This document shows, in pieces, positions 45,969-56,196 of a DNA stretch of 59,650 bases; position 1 is the first letter of the stretch, and every line of letters begins with the position of its first letter. The stretch covers positions 1 through 59,650 of the forward strand of contig JAIPUR010000015.1 of the NCBI GenBank assembly GCA_020055655.1. The letters are read 5' to 3'. Made by a program: the position numbers and the translations under genes. The stretch comes from Methanosarcinaceae archaeon. GTDB taxonomy: Archaea; Halobacteriota; Methanosarcinia; Methanosarcinales; Methanosarcinaceae. The notes beneath the pieces are model-generated. The model was not told where the DNA came from, did not search any database, and saw only the letters and a program-made list of their open reading frames with translations.

Positions 45969-46494
45969 AATGCCTCCATTCTTTTCCAAACTTCTCGTTA
46001 TAACAAAGTTCCTGTATTTCCTTTCTTGTGGATGTGGCATTGTTGTTCATAGCCTGGCCTATTGCAAGGACCGCCATAAGTTCTAATGATTCCGGACAAT
46101 CAAGGCTCAAGTTGACCTTATCTTTCTGATTCAGGATCTCTCCAAGCCATACCGCTCCAAGACCTATATCATAAACCCTGAGGAGCATGTTCTGTATGGA
46201 CGCACCGATCGCCTGAGCATCTTTTGTATGGTTGTACATGGTATCGTGGTCAAGAAAGACTGCTATAAGCAGAGGTGCATTCCTGACAACTTCAGTATAA
46301 TGTGTAAAATTAGAAAGTTCTTCTATGGTATTTTTATCCTGGATGACAATGAACTTCCATGGCTGATTGTTCAATCCCGATGGTGCCCATCTTCCTGCTT
46401 CGAGGATACTGTCTATGTCTTCAGGTCGAACAAGATCTTCTTTGAATTTCCTTATGCTTCTTCTTGAAAGGATCGCTTCCATAGTTTCTGACAT
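45967..46494 (-). CDS. Nitroreductase-family flavoprotein
   Basis: A 175-residue FMN-binding nitroreductase. RRSIRKFKEDLVRPEDI at the N-terminus contains the FMN-phosphate-binding Arg/Ser residues; AGRWAPSGLNNQPWKFIVI and GLGAVWLGEI are family motifs. These dimers reduce nitro compounds, quinones or flavins with NAD(P)H; the physiological substrate in methanogens is not known. AGAGGTAT precedes the ATG. It is monocistronic. Confidence 0.92.
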   Translation of the reverse strand: MSETMEAILSRRSIRKFKEDLVRPEDIDSILEAGRWAPSGLNNQPWKFIVIQDKNTIEELSNFTHYTEVVRNAPLLIAVFLDHDTMYNHTKDAQAIGASIQNMLLRVYDIGLGAVWLGEILNQKDKVNLSLDCPESLELMAVLAIGQAMNNNATSTRKEIQELCYNEKFGKEWRH

Positions 46495-46570
46495 TTTATA
46501 CCTCTGGCTAAGTAATTGGGTGTTTGAGTTTAAAAATAAATATTCAATGGAATTATAATATGAAAAAAGT

Positions 46571-46588
46571 GTAGACCAGTAGGTCTAC
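46571..46588 (-). terminator. Terminator of the ilv operon
   Basis: GTAGACC / GGTCTAC with a 4-base loop starts in the ilvC stop codon and is followed on the minus strand by ACTTTTTT. Confidence 0.75.
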
Positions 46589-47592
46589 TTTTCGTTAAGT
46601 TCACTGTTGAGCCAGGGCATCTTAGCTCTGATCTCTTTACCGATGACTTCTAGTGGGTGCTCTCTGTCCTGTCTTTCCATTGAGCTAAGGACTGCTCTGT
46701 TGGTCTGTCCTTCGAGGATGAACTCACGTGCGAATTCACCGTTCTGGATTCTCTCAAGTGCATCGTACATTGCTTCTCTGGACAGTTCGTTGATCACCTT
46801 TGGACCAACTGTCATACCACCGTATTCTGCGGTGTTGGAAACTGAGTACCACATCTTGTCAAGTCCGCCTTCGTGGATAAGGTCTACGATGAGCTTAAGC
46901 TCGTGGCAGGTCTCGAAGTATGCCATCTCTGGCTGGTAACCTGCTTCAACAAGTACTTCGAATGATGTCTTGATAAGTGATGCGACTCCACCACAGAGAT
47001 CAACCTGCTCACCGAAGAGATCTGTTTCTGTTTCTTCCTGGAAACTTGTTTTGTATACACCAGCACGGGTACATCCGACACCTTTTGCATGTGCGAGAGC
47101 CATTTCCATTGCTTTTCCAGTTGCATCCTGGAAGACTGCTACAAGACCAGGTACACCAGCGCCATCGGTGTATGTTCTTCTGACAAGGTGGCCTGGGCTC
47201 TTTGGAGCTACCATGTATACATCAATATCTTTCTGTGGGATGATCTGGTTGTAGTGGATGTTGAATCCGTGTGAGAACACAATTGCGTTTCCAGCTTCAA
47301 GTCCGGGCTCTATCTCGCTGTAGTATACCTTTGACTGTACTTCATCAGGGAGGAGGATCTGTACTACATCTGCTGCTTTTGCTGCATCTGCAACTGTCAT
47401 AACTGCAAGGCCATCTTCTTCTGCCTGCTTCCAGCGTGCACTTCCTTTTCTAAGGCCGATTACAACATCAAGACCTGAATCGTGAAGATTCTGTGCCTGT
47501 GCATGTCCCTGACTTCCATATCCCATTACTGCTATCTTCTTGCCTTTTAAAAGGCCGAGATCCGCGTCACTATCGTAAAACATCTGTGCCAT
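46585..47592 (-). CDS. ilvC: Ketol-acid reductoisomerase
   Basis: A 335-residue class I enzyme for valine, leucine and isoleucine synthesis: it isomerises and reduces acetolactate or acetohydroxybutyrate with NAD(P)H and Mg2+. The Rossmann motif is [12 protein letters not shown] (about 20-31); the metal-binding acids are in [17 protein letters not shown] and the C-terminal knotted domain has [19 protein letters not shown] precedes the ATG. It follows ilvN by 74 bases. Its codon bias toward C-ending codons suggests high expression. Stop TAG. Confidence 0.98.
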   Translation of the reverse strand: MAQMFYDSDADLGLLKGKKIAVMGYGSQGHAQAQNLHDSGLDVVIGLRKGSARWKQAEEDGLAVMTVADAAKAADVVQILLPDEVQSKVYYSEIEPGLEAGNAIVFSHGFNIHYNQIIPQKDIDVYMVAPKSPGHLVRRTYTDGAGVPGLVAVFQDATGKAMEMALAHAKGVGCTRAGVYKTSFQEETETDLFGEQVDLCGGVASLIKTSFEVLVEAGYQPEMAYFETCHELKLIVDLIHEGGLDKMWYSVSNTAEYGGMTVGPKVINELSREAMYDALERIQNGEFAREFILEGQTNRAVLSSMERQDREHPLEVIGKEIRAKMPWLNSELNEK

Positions 47593-47666
47593 TATAATAC
47601 CTCTATTTTGAATTTCAGTTGATTAGCTAACAATTGTATATTTTTGATTTTAATGCTCTTTTAGGT

Positions 47667-48152
47667 TCAAACACCTTTCGCCCCTCTTTTAAGGGCGATT
47701 TTGCCTGTCCTTACCATTTCCTTTATTCCGAAAGGACGGAGTAATTGTTCTATTGCTTCTATTTTTGTCTCGTCACCTGTGACCTCTATGATCATGGATC
47801 TTGGGGCAACATCAATTATCCTTGCACGGAATATGTCTGCAATTTGCATGATCTCTGATCTGTTATTAACATCAGACTTAACTTTGATCATAGCAAGTTC
47901 TCTTTCAACTGTCTCTTCATTTTTCAGGTCAGTGACCCTTATAACTTCGATAAGCTTATTGAGTTGCTTAGTGACTTGCTCGAGAACATCATCATCGCCT
48001 CTTACGACAATGGTCATGCGGGAGACTGTAGGATCTTCTGTTACTCCTACTGTGAGGCTGTCAATGTTGTATCCTCTTCTTGAGAACATGCCTGCAACTC
48101 TTGTGAGTACTCCATGACTGTTCTCAACCAGAACTGAAAGTGTATGTCTCAT
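47667..48152 (-). CDS. ilvN: Acetolactate synthase, small (regulatory) subunit
   Basis: A 161-residue regulatory subunit with an N-terminal ACT domain ([29 protein letters not shown], residues 5-33) that binds valine and stimulates the catalytic subunit, and a C-terminal ACT-like half ([19 protein letters not shown]). The start ATG overlaps the ilvB stop (ATGA), so translation is coupled. Confidence 0.97.
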   Translation of the reverse strand: MRHTLSVLVENSHGVLTRVAGMFSRRGYNIDSLTVGVTEDPTVSRMTIVVRGDDDVLEQVTKQLNKLIEVIRVTDLKNEETVERELAMIKVKSDVNNRSEIMQIADIFRARIIDVAPRSMIIEVTGDETKIEAIEQLLRPFGIKEMVRTGKIALKRGAKGV

Positions 48153-49846
48153 TCTTTCTTCTCCAGGTCAAGTATTTCGTTGATCGCCGCTCCTGCTGGA
48201 ACCATTGGTGATACATTCTCTTCACATTCGACAACAAAGTCAATGAGGGTTGGTCTTCCTGATGCAATGGCCTTTTCAATCGCAGGACGGACTTCGCTTT
48301 TCTTTGTTGCTCTGATCCCCAGTGCTCCGTATGCTTCTGCGAGCTTCACAAAATCAACACTATTCTGTATACAGGTTGAGGAGTATCGCTTGTCATAGAA
48401 CAATTCCTGCCATTGCCTGACCATTCCAAGATACCCGTTGTTGAAAATAGCTATAATTACAGGTATGTCTTCGCTGACTACTGTTGCAAGCTCCTGTGAG
48501 CTCATCTGGAATGACCCATCTCCTGCAATATCAAAGACTATCTTATCTGGTCGAGCGACCTTTGCACCAATGGCTGCCGGGAATCCGTATCCCATTGTAC
48601 CAAGTCCGCCTGATGAGATGAATGTTCTTGGCTTATTGAATTTGAAGTATTGTGCAGCCCACATCTGGTGCTGACCAACTTCTGTTACTATAATTGCATC
48701 TTTTGCAGCTTCACTTATCTGCTCAATGATGAACTGCGGTTTGATGCCTTCTCCTGAAGATGGCTCTACATAGTGCAATGGATATTCTTTCTTCCAATGT
48801 GCAACTCTGTTCATCCATTCATCTGACTGAGCTTTGTCAACATACTTATTCAGGTTTTCAAGTATGCTTTTGGCATCACCTACAATTGGTATATCGACCT
48901 TCACATTCTTTGAGATCTCTGCAGGATCGATATCAATATGGATTATCTTTGCGTTCGTTGCAAAAGATTGGAGCTTGCCTGTAACTCTGTCATCAAAGCG
49001 CGCACCTATTGCGATAAGCAGGTCAGATTCTTGTATTGCATAGTTGGCATATTTGGCACCATGCATACCTAGCATTCCTACGAATTGCTTATGTTCTACG
49101 GGGAAAGCGCCCATACCTGTGAGTGTTGTTGTAACAGGTGCCTGTATCTTCTCAGCAAATTCCTTAAGATCAGTTGATGCATCTGAACTTATGACCCCAC
49201 CACCAGCATATATTACCGGTTTAGCTGCTTTTTTAATTTCTGCAGCTGCTTTTTTGATCTGCTGGATATTGCCTTGGTATGTAGGATTATATCCACGAAG
49301 CTCTACTTTTTCAGGATAATAGAAATCGATCTCTGCTGTAGTGATATCCTTTGGTATGTCTATTAATACAGGTCCTGGTCTTCCGGTGGATGCGATGTGA
49401 AACGCTTCTTTAATTATGCGTGGTAATTCATTAGCATCCTGCACAAGGAAATTGTGCTTGGTAATTGGCAAGGTTATGCCAGTGATGTTCGCTTCTTGGA
49501 ACGCATCATTGCCTAAAAGTGCAGTTGGTACCTGTCCGGTAAAAGCGACCATTGGTATGGAGTCCAGATATGCATTTGCAATACCTGTTACAAGATTGGT
49601 AGCTCCTGGTCCGGATGTTGCAAGACATACTCCGGTCTTTCCGGTAGCTCTTGCATATCCTTCTGCAGCATGTGCTGCCGATTGTTCGTGACGAACGAGT
49701 ATGTGTCTGATACTCGAATCATAGATCTCATCATAAATGGGAAGCAATACCCCACCTGGGTATCCAAATATAGTATCAACACCTTCCCTGTACAGACACT
49801 CGATAAAAGCCCTGGAGCCTGTCATTTTTGTGCTTGATTCTGTCAT
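48149..49846 (-). CDS. ilvB: Acetolactate synthase, large (catalytic) subunit
   Basis: A 565-residue thiamine-diphosphate enzyme that joins two pyruvates, or pyruvate with 2-oxobutyrate. [17 protein letters not shown] and [18 protein letters not shown] (catalytic Glu) open the protein; [15 protein letters not shown] with downstream [13 protein letters not shown] is the ThDP/Mg2+ motif. AGAGG precedes the ATG at 49846. It begins 80 bases after the leuA/cimA gene, on the same strand. Confidence 0.98.
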   Translation of the reverse strand: MTESSTKMTGSRAFIECLYREGVDTIFGYPGGVLLPIYDEIYDSSIRHILVRHEQSAAHAAEGYARATGKTGVCLATSGPGATNLVTGIANAYLDSIPMVAFTGQVPTALLGNDAFQEANITGITLPITKHNFLVQDANELPRIIKEAFHIASTGRPGPVLIDIPKDITTAEIDFYYPEKVELRGYNPTYQGNIQQIKKAAAEIKKAAKPVIYAGGGVISSDASTDLKEFAEKIQAPVTTTLTGMGAFPVEHKQFVGMLGMHGAKYANYAIQESDLLIAIGARFDDRVTGKLQSFATNAKIIHIDIDPAEISKNVKVDIPIVGDAKSILENLNKYVDKAQSDEWMNRVAHWKKEYPLHYVEPSSGEGIKPQFIIEQISEAAKDAIIVTEVGQHQMWAAQYFKFNKPRTFISSGGLGTMGYGFPAAIGAKVARPDKIVFDIAGDGSFQMSSQELATVVSEDIPVIIAIFNNGYLGMVRQWQELFYDKRYSSTCIQNSVDFVKLAEAYGALGIRATKKSEVRPAIEKAIASGRPTLIDFVVECEENVSPMVPAGAAINEILDLEKKE

Positions 49847-49926
49847 ATATATCCTCTATAGTAATATCTGGTCAATATGCGGTAGATTCTGATTAATATG
49901 TAATATCTGCCTTATAATTATCTGAT

Positions 49927-51412
49927 TCATATCAAACGGTTGATGCCGTTAAGGATCGCTTCTACTGAAGCCATGACTATATCAGTACGTGCTCCTCTTG
50001 AGGTGACCGTCTTCCCGTCCTTTGATAATTTTACCAGAACTTCTACAAGGGCATCAGTTCCGCCTGTGATAGCATCTACATGGTACTCTTCGAGTTGCAC
50101 ATCACCAAGGCTTGATATACCTTTCTTAATGCTTGCAAGGGTGGCATCCACCGGCCCATCTCCAATACCTGCTTCAACAATGGTTTTACCGTCAACCTTC
50201 AATTTAACGGAGGATGTTGGGGTTACTTTGTTTCCTGATACCACTGTGTATTCTTCCAGGATGACTCTTGATTCCTCCTGGATATTTAGCACGGTATTTG
50301 TTACGGTTTCAAGATCAGCATCAGTCACCTTTTTACCAAGGTCTCCGAGTTCTTTGATACGGTCCAATATCTCATGAAGCTGTGAATCATCAACATCGAA
50401 TCCCATTTCTTTAACTGCAAGTGTTACGGAACTTTTACCTGCATGCTTTCCAAGAACGATCTTGCGTTCCCTTCCTATGACTTCCGGCTTAATGGGCTCG
50501 TATGTTTCCGTATTTGCAAGAAGGCCGTGTACGTGTATGCCTGCTTCATGGGTGAATGCATTACCGCCAACAAGTGATTTATTGGGAGCCACTGGTATGC
50601 CGGTCAATCTGCTAACAAGGCGTGAGGTCCTGAAGATCTCTTCTGTCTTAATTCCGGTCTTACTCTTGTACAACCAGTCAATGGCCATTGCTACTTCTTC
50701 CAGCGAGGTGTTACCTGCACGCTCCCCAATTCCATTAATTGTCACATGGGCCTGCTTTGCCCCTGCTTTTAAGGCTGCAATGGTATTTGCAGTGGCAAGT
50801 CCGAAGTCATTGTGGCAGTGGATGCTTACTGGTGCATTTACAGCAGTTGTGATATCCCTGAACATCTCATCTGTCTTTTCCGGAACAAGTAATCCTACGG
50901 TATCGCAGAAACATAATCTGTCAGCTCCTGCTTCAACACCGTCATTGTATAATGATTTGAGAAAATCAATATCTGCTCTTGATGCATCCTCACCGCTAAG
51001 CTCAACGATGAGGCCATGCTCCTTTGCATATTCTGTAACGTCAATGGCCATCTGCCTGACAGCTTCCCTGTCCTTGCGTAACTTCACATTGATGTGCAGG
51101 TCAGATACTGGTGCTACAAGGTGGATCGAGTCTACGTCACAAGCAAGCGCATGGTCCACATCTGGCTTCATTATCCTGCAATAGCTGCAGATCTCAGCAT
51201 TTAACCCTTCAGCGGTCACTGCTCTTATGGAGTTCCTTTCACCTTCGGATGTAATGGCAGATCCTGCTTCTATTACATTCACACCAAGCTCATCCAGCTT
51301 CGTGGCAATTGCCACTTTATCTGCACTGCTAAGTGCTACGCCAGGTGTCTGTTCCCCATCTCTAAGAGTTGTGTCTAAAAACCGGATATTTTCAAATAAT
51401 ATGATCCCTCAC
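49927..51412 (-). CDS. leuA: 2-isopropylmalate/(R)-citramalate synthase with a 5' frameshift
   Basis: A DRE-TIM metallolyase that condenses acetyl-CoA with 2-oxoisovalerate or pyruvate. The intact frame to 49927 includes SIHCHNDFGLATANTIAAL, NGIGERAGNTSLEEV and the C-terminal allosteric domain (DGPVDATLASIKKGI). The first catalytic motif, FLDTTLRDGEQTPG, is encoded just upstream of 51315 in the same frame, but no start codon precedes it. Removing one T from the TTT at 51394-51396 joins it to a GTG at 51412, giving MRDHIIENIRFLDTTLR. LeuA and CimA cannot be told apart by eye. It heads the ilv cluster; TATA at about 51461-51470. Confidence 0.9.
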
Positions 51413-51460
51413 ATATGTTGTCTGCCATCAAGTAGCAGCCTAGTGGGATACATCAAAGTG

Positions 51461-51470
51461 CTATATATGT
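51461..51470 (-). promoter_or_regulatory. TATA box for the leuA/ilv cluster
   Basis: ACATATATAG on the minus strand lies about 55 bases before the reconstructed GTG start, implying a leader of about 30 bases. Confidence 0.45.
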
Positions 51471-51522
51471 ATGACGACTTTATATCACGATTTATCACAA
51501 ATGTCGCCACAAAAAAGGGCCT

Positions 51523-51540
51523 ATGATGGAAATCCATCAT
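51523..51540 (-). terminator. Terminator after the M42 peptidase gene
   Basis: ATGATGGA / TCCATCAT with a 2-base centre is followed on the minus strand by AGGCCCTTTTTTG. It separates the peptidase from the leuA promoter. Confidence 0.7.
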
Positions 51541-51550
51541 ATGCTCGAAT

Positions 51551-52597
51551 TCAAAAATAATCTTCCACACTGAGTACAGCTTTGACCAGAAGGTTCACAC
51601 TGTGTTCCAGGTCAGCAAGATCAAGAACTTCCACAGGTGAGTGGATGTATCTTGTTGGAACACTGAGGGTGCCTGTTGGTATGCCTTCTCTGGTCAGGTG
51701 AATTGCTGTTGCATCGGTTGTGCCACCGTCTCCTACATCCATCTGGTATGGTATGTCATTCTTATCACCTGCAGCTCTTAACCATTTGATCACCTGTGGT
51801 GCAGCAATGAGTCCGCGTCCTGAAGCATCAACCACTGTGACAGCCGGTCCTTTTCCTGTGTCTATAACGGAATCCTTCTTCTCAATTCCAGGATGGTCGC
51901 CAGGGACGGTTGTATCAATTGCCAGTGCTACATCAGGATCCAGTCCAAATGCAGATGTTTTTGCACCTTTAAGTCCTACTTCTTCCTGTACGGTTCCTAC
52001 TACGTAGAGCTTTGCCTTTAGATCCATGTCAGAAAGCCGGCGCATGGTCTCGATGACTATTGCACAGCCTGCACGGTTATCAAAAGCCTTTCCGGTTATT
52101 TTGCCATTTGCCAGCTTCTTAACCTCGCGGTCCGGGGATATGGGTGTGCCTACTTCGATACCCATCTTCTCAGCATCTTCCTTGTCCTTTGCACCCACAT
52201 CGATGAACATGTCATCTGACTTTACAGGTGTCTTCCTGTCCTCCTCTTTCATAACATGAGGTGGTTTGCATCCGATAACTCCCGTAACGGGTCCATTATT
52301 GGTGTGCACGATAACTCGCTGGCTGTGCAGGGTCTGATCGAACCATCCTCCTATCTTCACAAAACGCAGGAATCCTTTGTCATCTATGTACTTGACCATA
52401 AGTCCGATCTCGTCCATATGTGCTGCAAGCATGATGGATGGCCCATCGCCTTCTTTGACAGCTATGAGATTGCCCATTTTGTCTGTTCTAAGCTCGTCAG
52501 CATATGGCTTGAGTTCCTCCTCAAGCATTATTTTGATGTTTCCTTCGCTTCCGGATATGCCGTGGGCATTTGATAATTTAGCAAGTAGTTCTTCCAT
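51551..52597 (-). CDS. M42-family aminopeptidase
   Basis: A 348-residue M42 metallo-aminopeptidase, the family forming large tetrahedral complexes that trim short peptides to amino acids. Metal ligands are in AAHMDEIGLMV, GKAFDNRAGCAIVIE, QEEVGLKGAK (catalytic Glu pair), ALAIDTTVPGDHPG and RYIHSPVEVLDL. Such enzymes are often misnamed endoglucanases. GAGGATC precedes the ATG. It is alone, between a terminator at each side. Confidence 0.95.
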   Translation of the reverse strand: MEELLAKLSNAHGISGSEGNIKIMLEEELKPYADELRTDKMGNLIAVKEGDGPSIMLAAHMDEIGLMVKYIDDKGFLRFVKIGGWFDQTLHSQRVIVHTNNGPVTGVIGCKPPHVMKEEDRKTPVKSDDMFIDVGAKDKEDAEKMGIEVGTPISPDREVKKLANGKITGKAFDNRAGCAIVIETMRRLSDMDLKAKLYVVGTVQEEVGLKGAKTSAFGLDPDVALAIDTTVPGDHPGIEKKDSVIDTGKGPAVTVVDASGRGLIAAPQVIKWLRAAGDKNDIPYQMDVGDGGTTDATAIHLTREGIPTGTLSVPTRYIHSPVEVLDLADLEHSVNLLVKAVLSVEDYF

Positions 52598-52731
52598 GAT
52601 GATCCTCTTCTGAGTTAATTCATGAAAGTATAGGATTGAAGGAATATAAGGTTTGAGGATTGTAATTTTACAATTAAGAACTAATTGAAAAATAAAATAT
52701 CAAAAAAGGAACTAAAAAAAGAAATAAAGAT

Positions 52732-52752
52732 GAGTAAGTTATTTACTTACTC
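52732..52752 (-). terminator. Terminator of the PEF-CTERM gene
   Basis: GAGTAAGT / ACTTACTC (8 bp, 5-base loop) overlaps the stop of the PEF-CTERM gene and is followed on the minus strand by ATCTTTATTTCTTTTTTT. Confidence 0.75.
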
Positions 52753-53253
52753 TTCCTTGCGGCGCTGGAAGAAGAATGCCAGGCCGAGTATTGCAGCTAC
52801 TGGGAGTGCAATGGTTGGGAATTCAGGGATAAGGAAGTTTCTTGCAGCTGATCCTACGTCCTTACTTACTGCATCTTGGCCTGCACCAATGGTTACTCTC
52901 CACTGGCCTGTCACAGGTGCACTTGCATTGAGTGTTACCTGGATTACTCCTACATCTGTAGCAGGGTCTGCTGTTCCTGGCTCAAAGTTAGTGTTACTAA
53001 CTACAACTGTCATATCTGAAGCTGCTGCCCCACCGCCAACTGCAACTACATCAGTAAAGTATGGCAAAGTCTGGTTCTCTGCAGCAAAACCCATTCCATG
53101 GTAGCTGAATGTAAGTGTCTGACCTGGTTTGATAACTATTGGATTTGGTGCTGATGCTGTTCCTGCTTCATTCCATATGGCTGCATTATATGCAGATGCT
53201 GAACCTGCCATTGCAATAAAAGCGATTATTGCTATTACTAATAATTTCTTCAT
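52747..53253 (-). CDS. PEF-CTERM surface protein
   Basis: A 168-residue exported protein with a signal peptide (MKKLLVIAIIAFIAMAGSASA), a small beta domain rich in Ala, Thr and Val (about 22-138), and the tripartite C-terminal sorting signal PEF (143-145) in FLIPEFPTIALP, then a hydrophobic helix (about 147-161) and a basic tail QRRKEE. PEF-CTERM signals are recognised and removed by archaeosortases, leaving the protein anchored to a lipid or released. AAGGTGGT precedes the ATG and a TATA box lies at 53312-53322. An archaeosortase gene is 4 kb away. Confidence 0.9.
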   Translation of the reverse strand: MKKLLVIAIIAFIAMAGSASAYNAAIWNEAGTASAPNPIVIKPGQTLTFSYHGMGFAAENQTLPYFTDVVAVGGGAAASDMTVVVSNTNFEPGTADPATDVGVIQVTLNASAPVTGQWRVTIGAGQDAVSKDVGSAARNFLIPEFPTIALPVAAILGLAFFFQRRKEE

Positions 53254-53311
53254 ATTCGTACCACCTTTAAATTTAATATTTTTTTACTACTCTTCATAGT
53301 CTCTCTTGCTT

Positions 53312-53322
53312 GTTATATAAAC
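53312..53322 (-). promoter_or_regulatory. TATA box for the PEF-CTERM gene
   Basis: GTTTATATAAC on the minus strand is about 60 bases before the start, giving an inferred leader of about 35-40 bases. Confidence 0.5.
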
Positions 53323-53374
53323 ATTTCTAAAAAGAATACGAGGTGATAATCATCATCATTATGAGGGAAAAATC

Positions 53375-56074
53375 TCACGTGGCAACATAAAATGTCCAGC
53401 TTTCAATTTCGGTATTTCCTGCCTGATCTGTTACGCTCAGGCGCACGTCAACTGCTCCATTCTCCAATCCTGTTGCGCTATAGAATATCGAACTGTAATC
53501 CTTTTCGACACTTGAGCTCACATCAACACCATTTACTTCAAGTCTTGTACTATCTCTATCTATTCCCGCGCGATTATCTGAGAATGAAGCTGTGATCGCA
53601 GGGCTATTTGTATTCACGGTCTCTCCATCACCGGGGCTGAAACTCTTGATTGTGGGTTCTATTCTGTCGATTATGAACGTTTCTTCCTCATATAGACTCT
53701 GGGAGTTCACTGTCTTTGCGGTTACTGTGATACGGGCTGTACCATCGTCAATGTCATCATCTATTTGTGCTCTGTAGGTGTATTCATTATCGGAATAGCT
53801 ATCAAAAGTCACATCAAGGTAATGTCCGTACCTATCTCTTACTCTCACGCTTGGATTATCTTTGAGAGCTATTGATGAAACAATGATGATATCCACATCA
53901 TCTGATGCTTTTTCAGGATCAACTGATATCTCTAATTCTTCCAGGGATTCATCGGTATAAAGTGTATCAAAAGTATATGCGCTGTTATTTGCATAGTCCT
54001 TTGCAAAGACCTCTACATTGAAATTATCCTGTACTTCCACTGTGTATTTTGCAGTCCATACGAGATCATCCTTACTTGTGAGTTTTACAGTTTCTGCACT
54101 ACCGAAGTTCTGTGGCGTGACTGTACATTCAACTTCCATTAAAGGCTTGTTTGATTCAACTGTCAGATGTGTGGTGTCACTGGTGGGGTTGGGACTGATA
54201 TCCAGTTCTATTTCAGGTGCAGTACTATCGACCTTTGTACTGGTATCAGCAGATTGATGCTCGATCTCTTCATTGAGTGCATTGTCAACAGCCTTTGATC
54301 TGAAATAGTATGTCTGGCCTTGCTTTCCTTCAAACTCAGCTGAAGTTGTAACTGTTTTGCTAATCCATCTCTTCCAGTTTATTCCATCAGTGCTGTAGTC
54401 TATATCATAATAGTATATGCCAGATCCTTCATCGGTTCCATTCCAATTCACAATGAATTTGTTCTTGCTCATTGCTTGTGGAAGTGGAAGCACCTTAGAT
54501 ACTGGAAGGTCAAACTCTATGGTGTTATCCTCTTTCAAATATGGGGAGATTGATGACAATGGCATGAAACTGACCTCATCAATAGTGAATTCTACTGCTT
54601 TGAGGTCAAGGTTTCTGTTTTGTGCCAGAACGAATTTGAGGCTGTTCTTGCCTTCCTGTATTGTAACAGGAACCATGATGTGCTGCCATCCTTCATTTCC
54701 GTTTATTCCATCTGTCCATATTGTAAGGTCGTTGAACATGACCCATTTCAATTGTGCTTCATTTTCACTGGGATTTCCCTGTGTATAACTATCTTTCAGG
54801 AATGCAGACAGAAGCACATCCTGGGTCTTTTCACTGTATATATCCTGTTGCAGAATATGCTGTTCATAACCCCATTGTCCCAGATTCCCTTCAAATGTAT
54901 TATTGATAACAAAGGCCTGGGATGAGTATATGCCAGATCCGTTCAGGTAAGTTCCTGATGCTGATGTATCATTGCCTGGGATGAATGTCCAGCCGTTATC
55001 TGATTCCATTGATGGATTGTCTATCTGTATGAAATCAACGTTTGTCTGCTCGCTTGTTTCAACAGCTTCTGTACTTATCTCCTGAGTTAGCCAGAGGTGT
55101 ACAGATCTGTATATTCGCTCCATGTCTTTGTCTTTGTAAAGTATAAACTCAAGCTTTTGCTTGCCCTGTTTATATCTAACTGGATCAATGACAAGCTCTT
55201 CCTCCCATTTTCCTTCATGTCCAAGATCTATGGAAATCTCTTCGAGTACAGTTCCATCAAGTTTTGCCTGCAGTATGTAGCTAACATCAGCATGCTCGTA
55301 ATTCTCGATGCCTGCAATTATCTGGATTGGGTTTGAGGTCGAAAAGTTTTCAGGATAATTTTCGGCCATTCCATCAGGGCCCAATATGTAAAGTGTTGTG
55401 AATGTCTCTTTTTCGCGGGTTGCCTTTGCATAGGCAAACATGGACCCTGCAATGATTATGGAAATTACCATGGCGATAATAAGTGTCTTTGTGATCTCAG
55501 GGGGAACTCTGTCAGTGATCTTTGTTACAATGGGTTCACTTTTCTGTTTCCTGGCGGATGACACTTTTTTCCTGCTTTTTGCGCTGAATCTTTTTTCCTG
55601 TATCTCAGCAGGTTGAATTTCTTCTGTGTCTTCTATCTCCGGATCTTCTTCATTCAACGACTGGATAAAATTACTTAAGGAAAAAGTAAACTGTCTCTCT
55701 TCGGGCAGACGCTTTCTTGAAAGGTATGCGAGAACTACGAATACAAGTGTGAGTAGTGCCAGGGATATGGTGATGGAGTTTGGCCTGAACTTCCATTCGG
55801 TGAGGCTGACGATGAATCCGTCAAATACCATGATAACAATACTGAAACCAACACTGAGCGTGAATCTCTCGATGCCGGATATCTCTTCATTTGAGGGAAA
55901 TAATGCGGATATGAATGCATAACCTGGTATAAAGAATATTATCAGAAGCGCAAATATTATCCTTATTGGAGTTTCATTGAATGGGGCTATCAGGATAAAA
56001 AGAATTGATAATAATGAAATAGCAAGTAATAATTTAAGATCCTGTGTATAAATGCACTTGTTTTTGATAGACAT
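53375..56074 (-). CDS. DUF1616 membrane protein with large extracytoplasmic Ig-like region
   Basis: An 899-residue protein. Four N-terminal helices in a DUF1616 domain (about 12-120; IFFIPGYAFISALFP) lead to a cytoplasmic basic linker (RFSAKSRKKVSSARKQK) and another helix (about 193-215). The remaining 680 residues lie outside the membrane: a DUF1616-type beta domain (FTTLYILGPDGMAENYP), a jelly-roll-like segment, a fibronectin-type repeat (KFIVNWNGTDEGSGIYYYDIDYS) and several Ig-like domains (IKSFSPGDGETVNTNSPAITASF) ending LTVTDQAGNTEIESW-like. The DUF1616 role is unknown. It is probably a surface scaffold or receptor in the archaeosortase region. Confidence 0.85.
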   Translation of the reverse strand: MSIKNKCIYTQDLKLLLAISLLSILFILIAPFNETPIRIIFALLIIFFIPGYAFISALFPSNEEISGIERFTLSVGFSIVIMVFDGFIVSLTEWKFRPNSITISLALLTLVFVVLAYLSRKRLPEERQFTFSLSNFIQSLNEEDPEIEDTEEIQPAEIQEKRFSAKSRKKVSSARKQKSEPIVTKITDRVPPEITKTLIIAMVISIIIAGSMFAYAKATREKETFTTLYILGPDGMAENYPENFSTSNPIQIIAGIENYEHADVSYILQAKLDGTVLEEISIDLGHEGKWEEELVIDPVRYKQGKQKLEFILYKDKDMERIYRSVHLWLTQEISTEAVETSEQTNVDFIQIDNPSMESDNGWTFIPGNDTSASGTYLNGSGIYSSQAFVINNTFEGNLGQWGYEQHILQQDIYSEKTQDVLLSAFLKDSYTQGNPSENEAQLKWVMFNDLTIWTDGINGNEGWQHIMVPVTIQEGKNSLKFVLAQNRNLDLKAVEFTIDEVSFMPLSSISPYLKEDNTIEFDLPVSKVLPLPQAMSKNKFIVNWNGTDEGSGIYYYDIDYSTDGINWKRWISKTVTTSAEFEGKQGQTYYFRSKAVDNALNEEIEHQSADTSTKVDSTAPEIELDISPNPTSDTTHLTVESNKPLMEVECTVTPQNFGSAETVKLTSKDDLVWTAKYTVEVQDNFNVEVFAKDYANNSAYTFDTLYTDESLEELEISVDPEKASDDVDIIIVSSIALKDNPSVRVRDRYGHYLDVTFDSYSDNEYTYRAQIDDDIDDGTARITVTAKTVNSQSLYEEETFIIDRIEPTIKSFSPGDGETVNTNSPAITASFSDNRAGIDRDSTRLEVNGVDVSSSVEKDYSSIFYSATGLENGAVDVRLSVTDQAGNTEIESWTFYVAT

Positions 56075-56143
56075 TTGCGCTCACAATATCCTGAACAATG
56101 ATTAGAAATTTTATTATTATGAATTGAATGTAATTATTTGCTA

Positions 56144-56153
56144 AAATATATAA
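56144..56153 (+). promoter_or_regulatory. TATA box for the M48-like gene
   Basis: AAAATATATAAG lies about 45 bases before the GTG start at 56197, with an inferred transcript start near 56175. Confidence 0.45.
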
Positions 56154-56196
56154 GTGTAGGGTGCTATTGTACTACAGTCGATAAAATTAGTCATTT

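Noticed and set aside
34378-47592. TAG stops in GT4, thiC, ilvC and other genes as further pyrrolysine readthrough sites
   Set aside because: At each of these the protein already has its full family length before the TAG, and no homologous sequence follows; only the M48-like gene has a convincing continuation.
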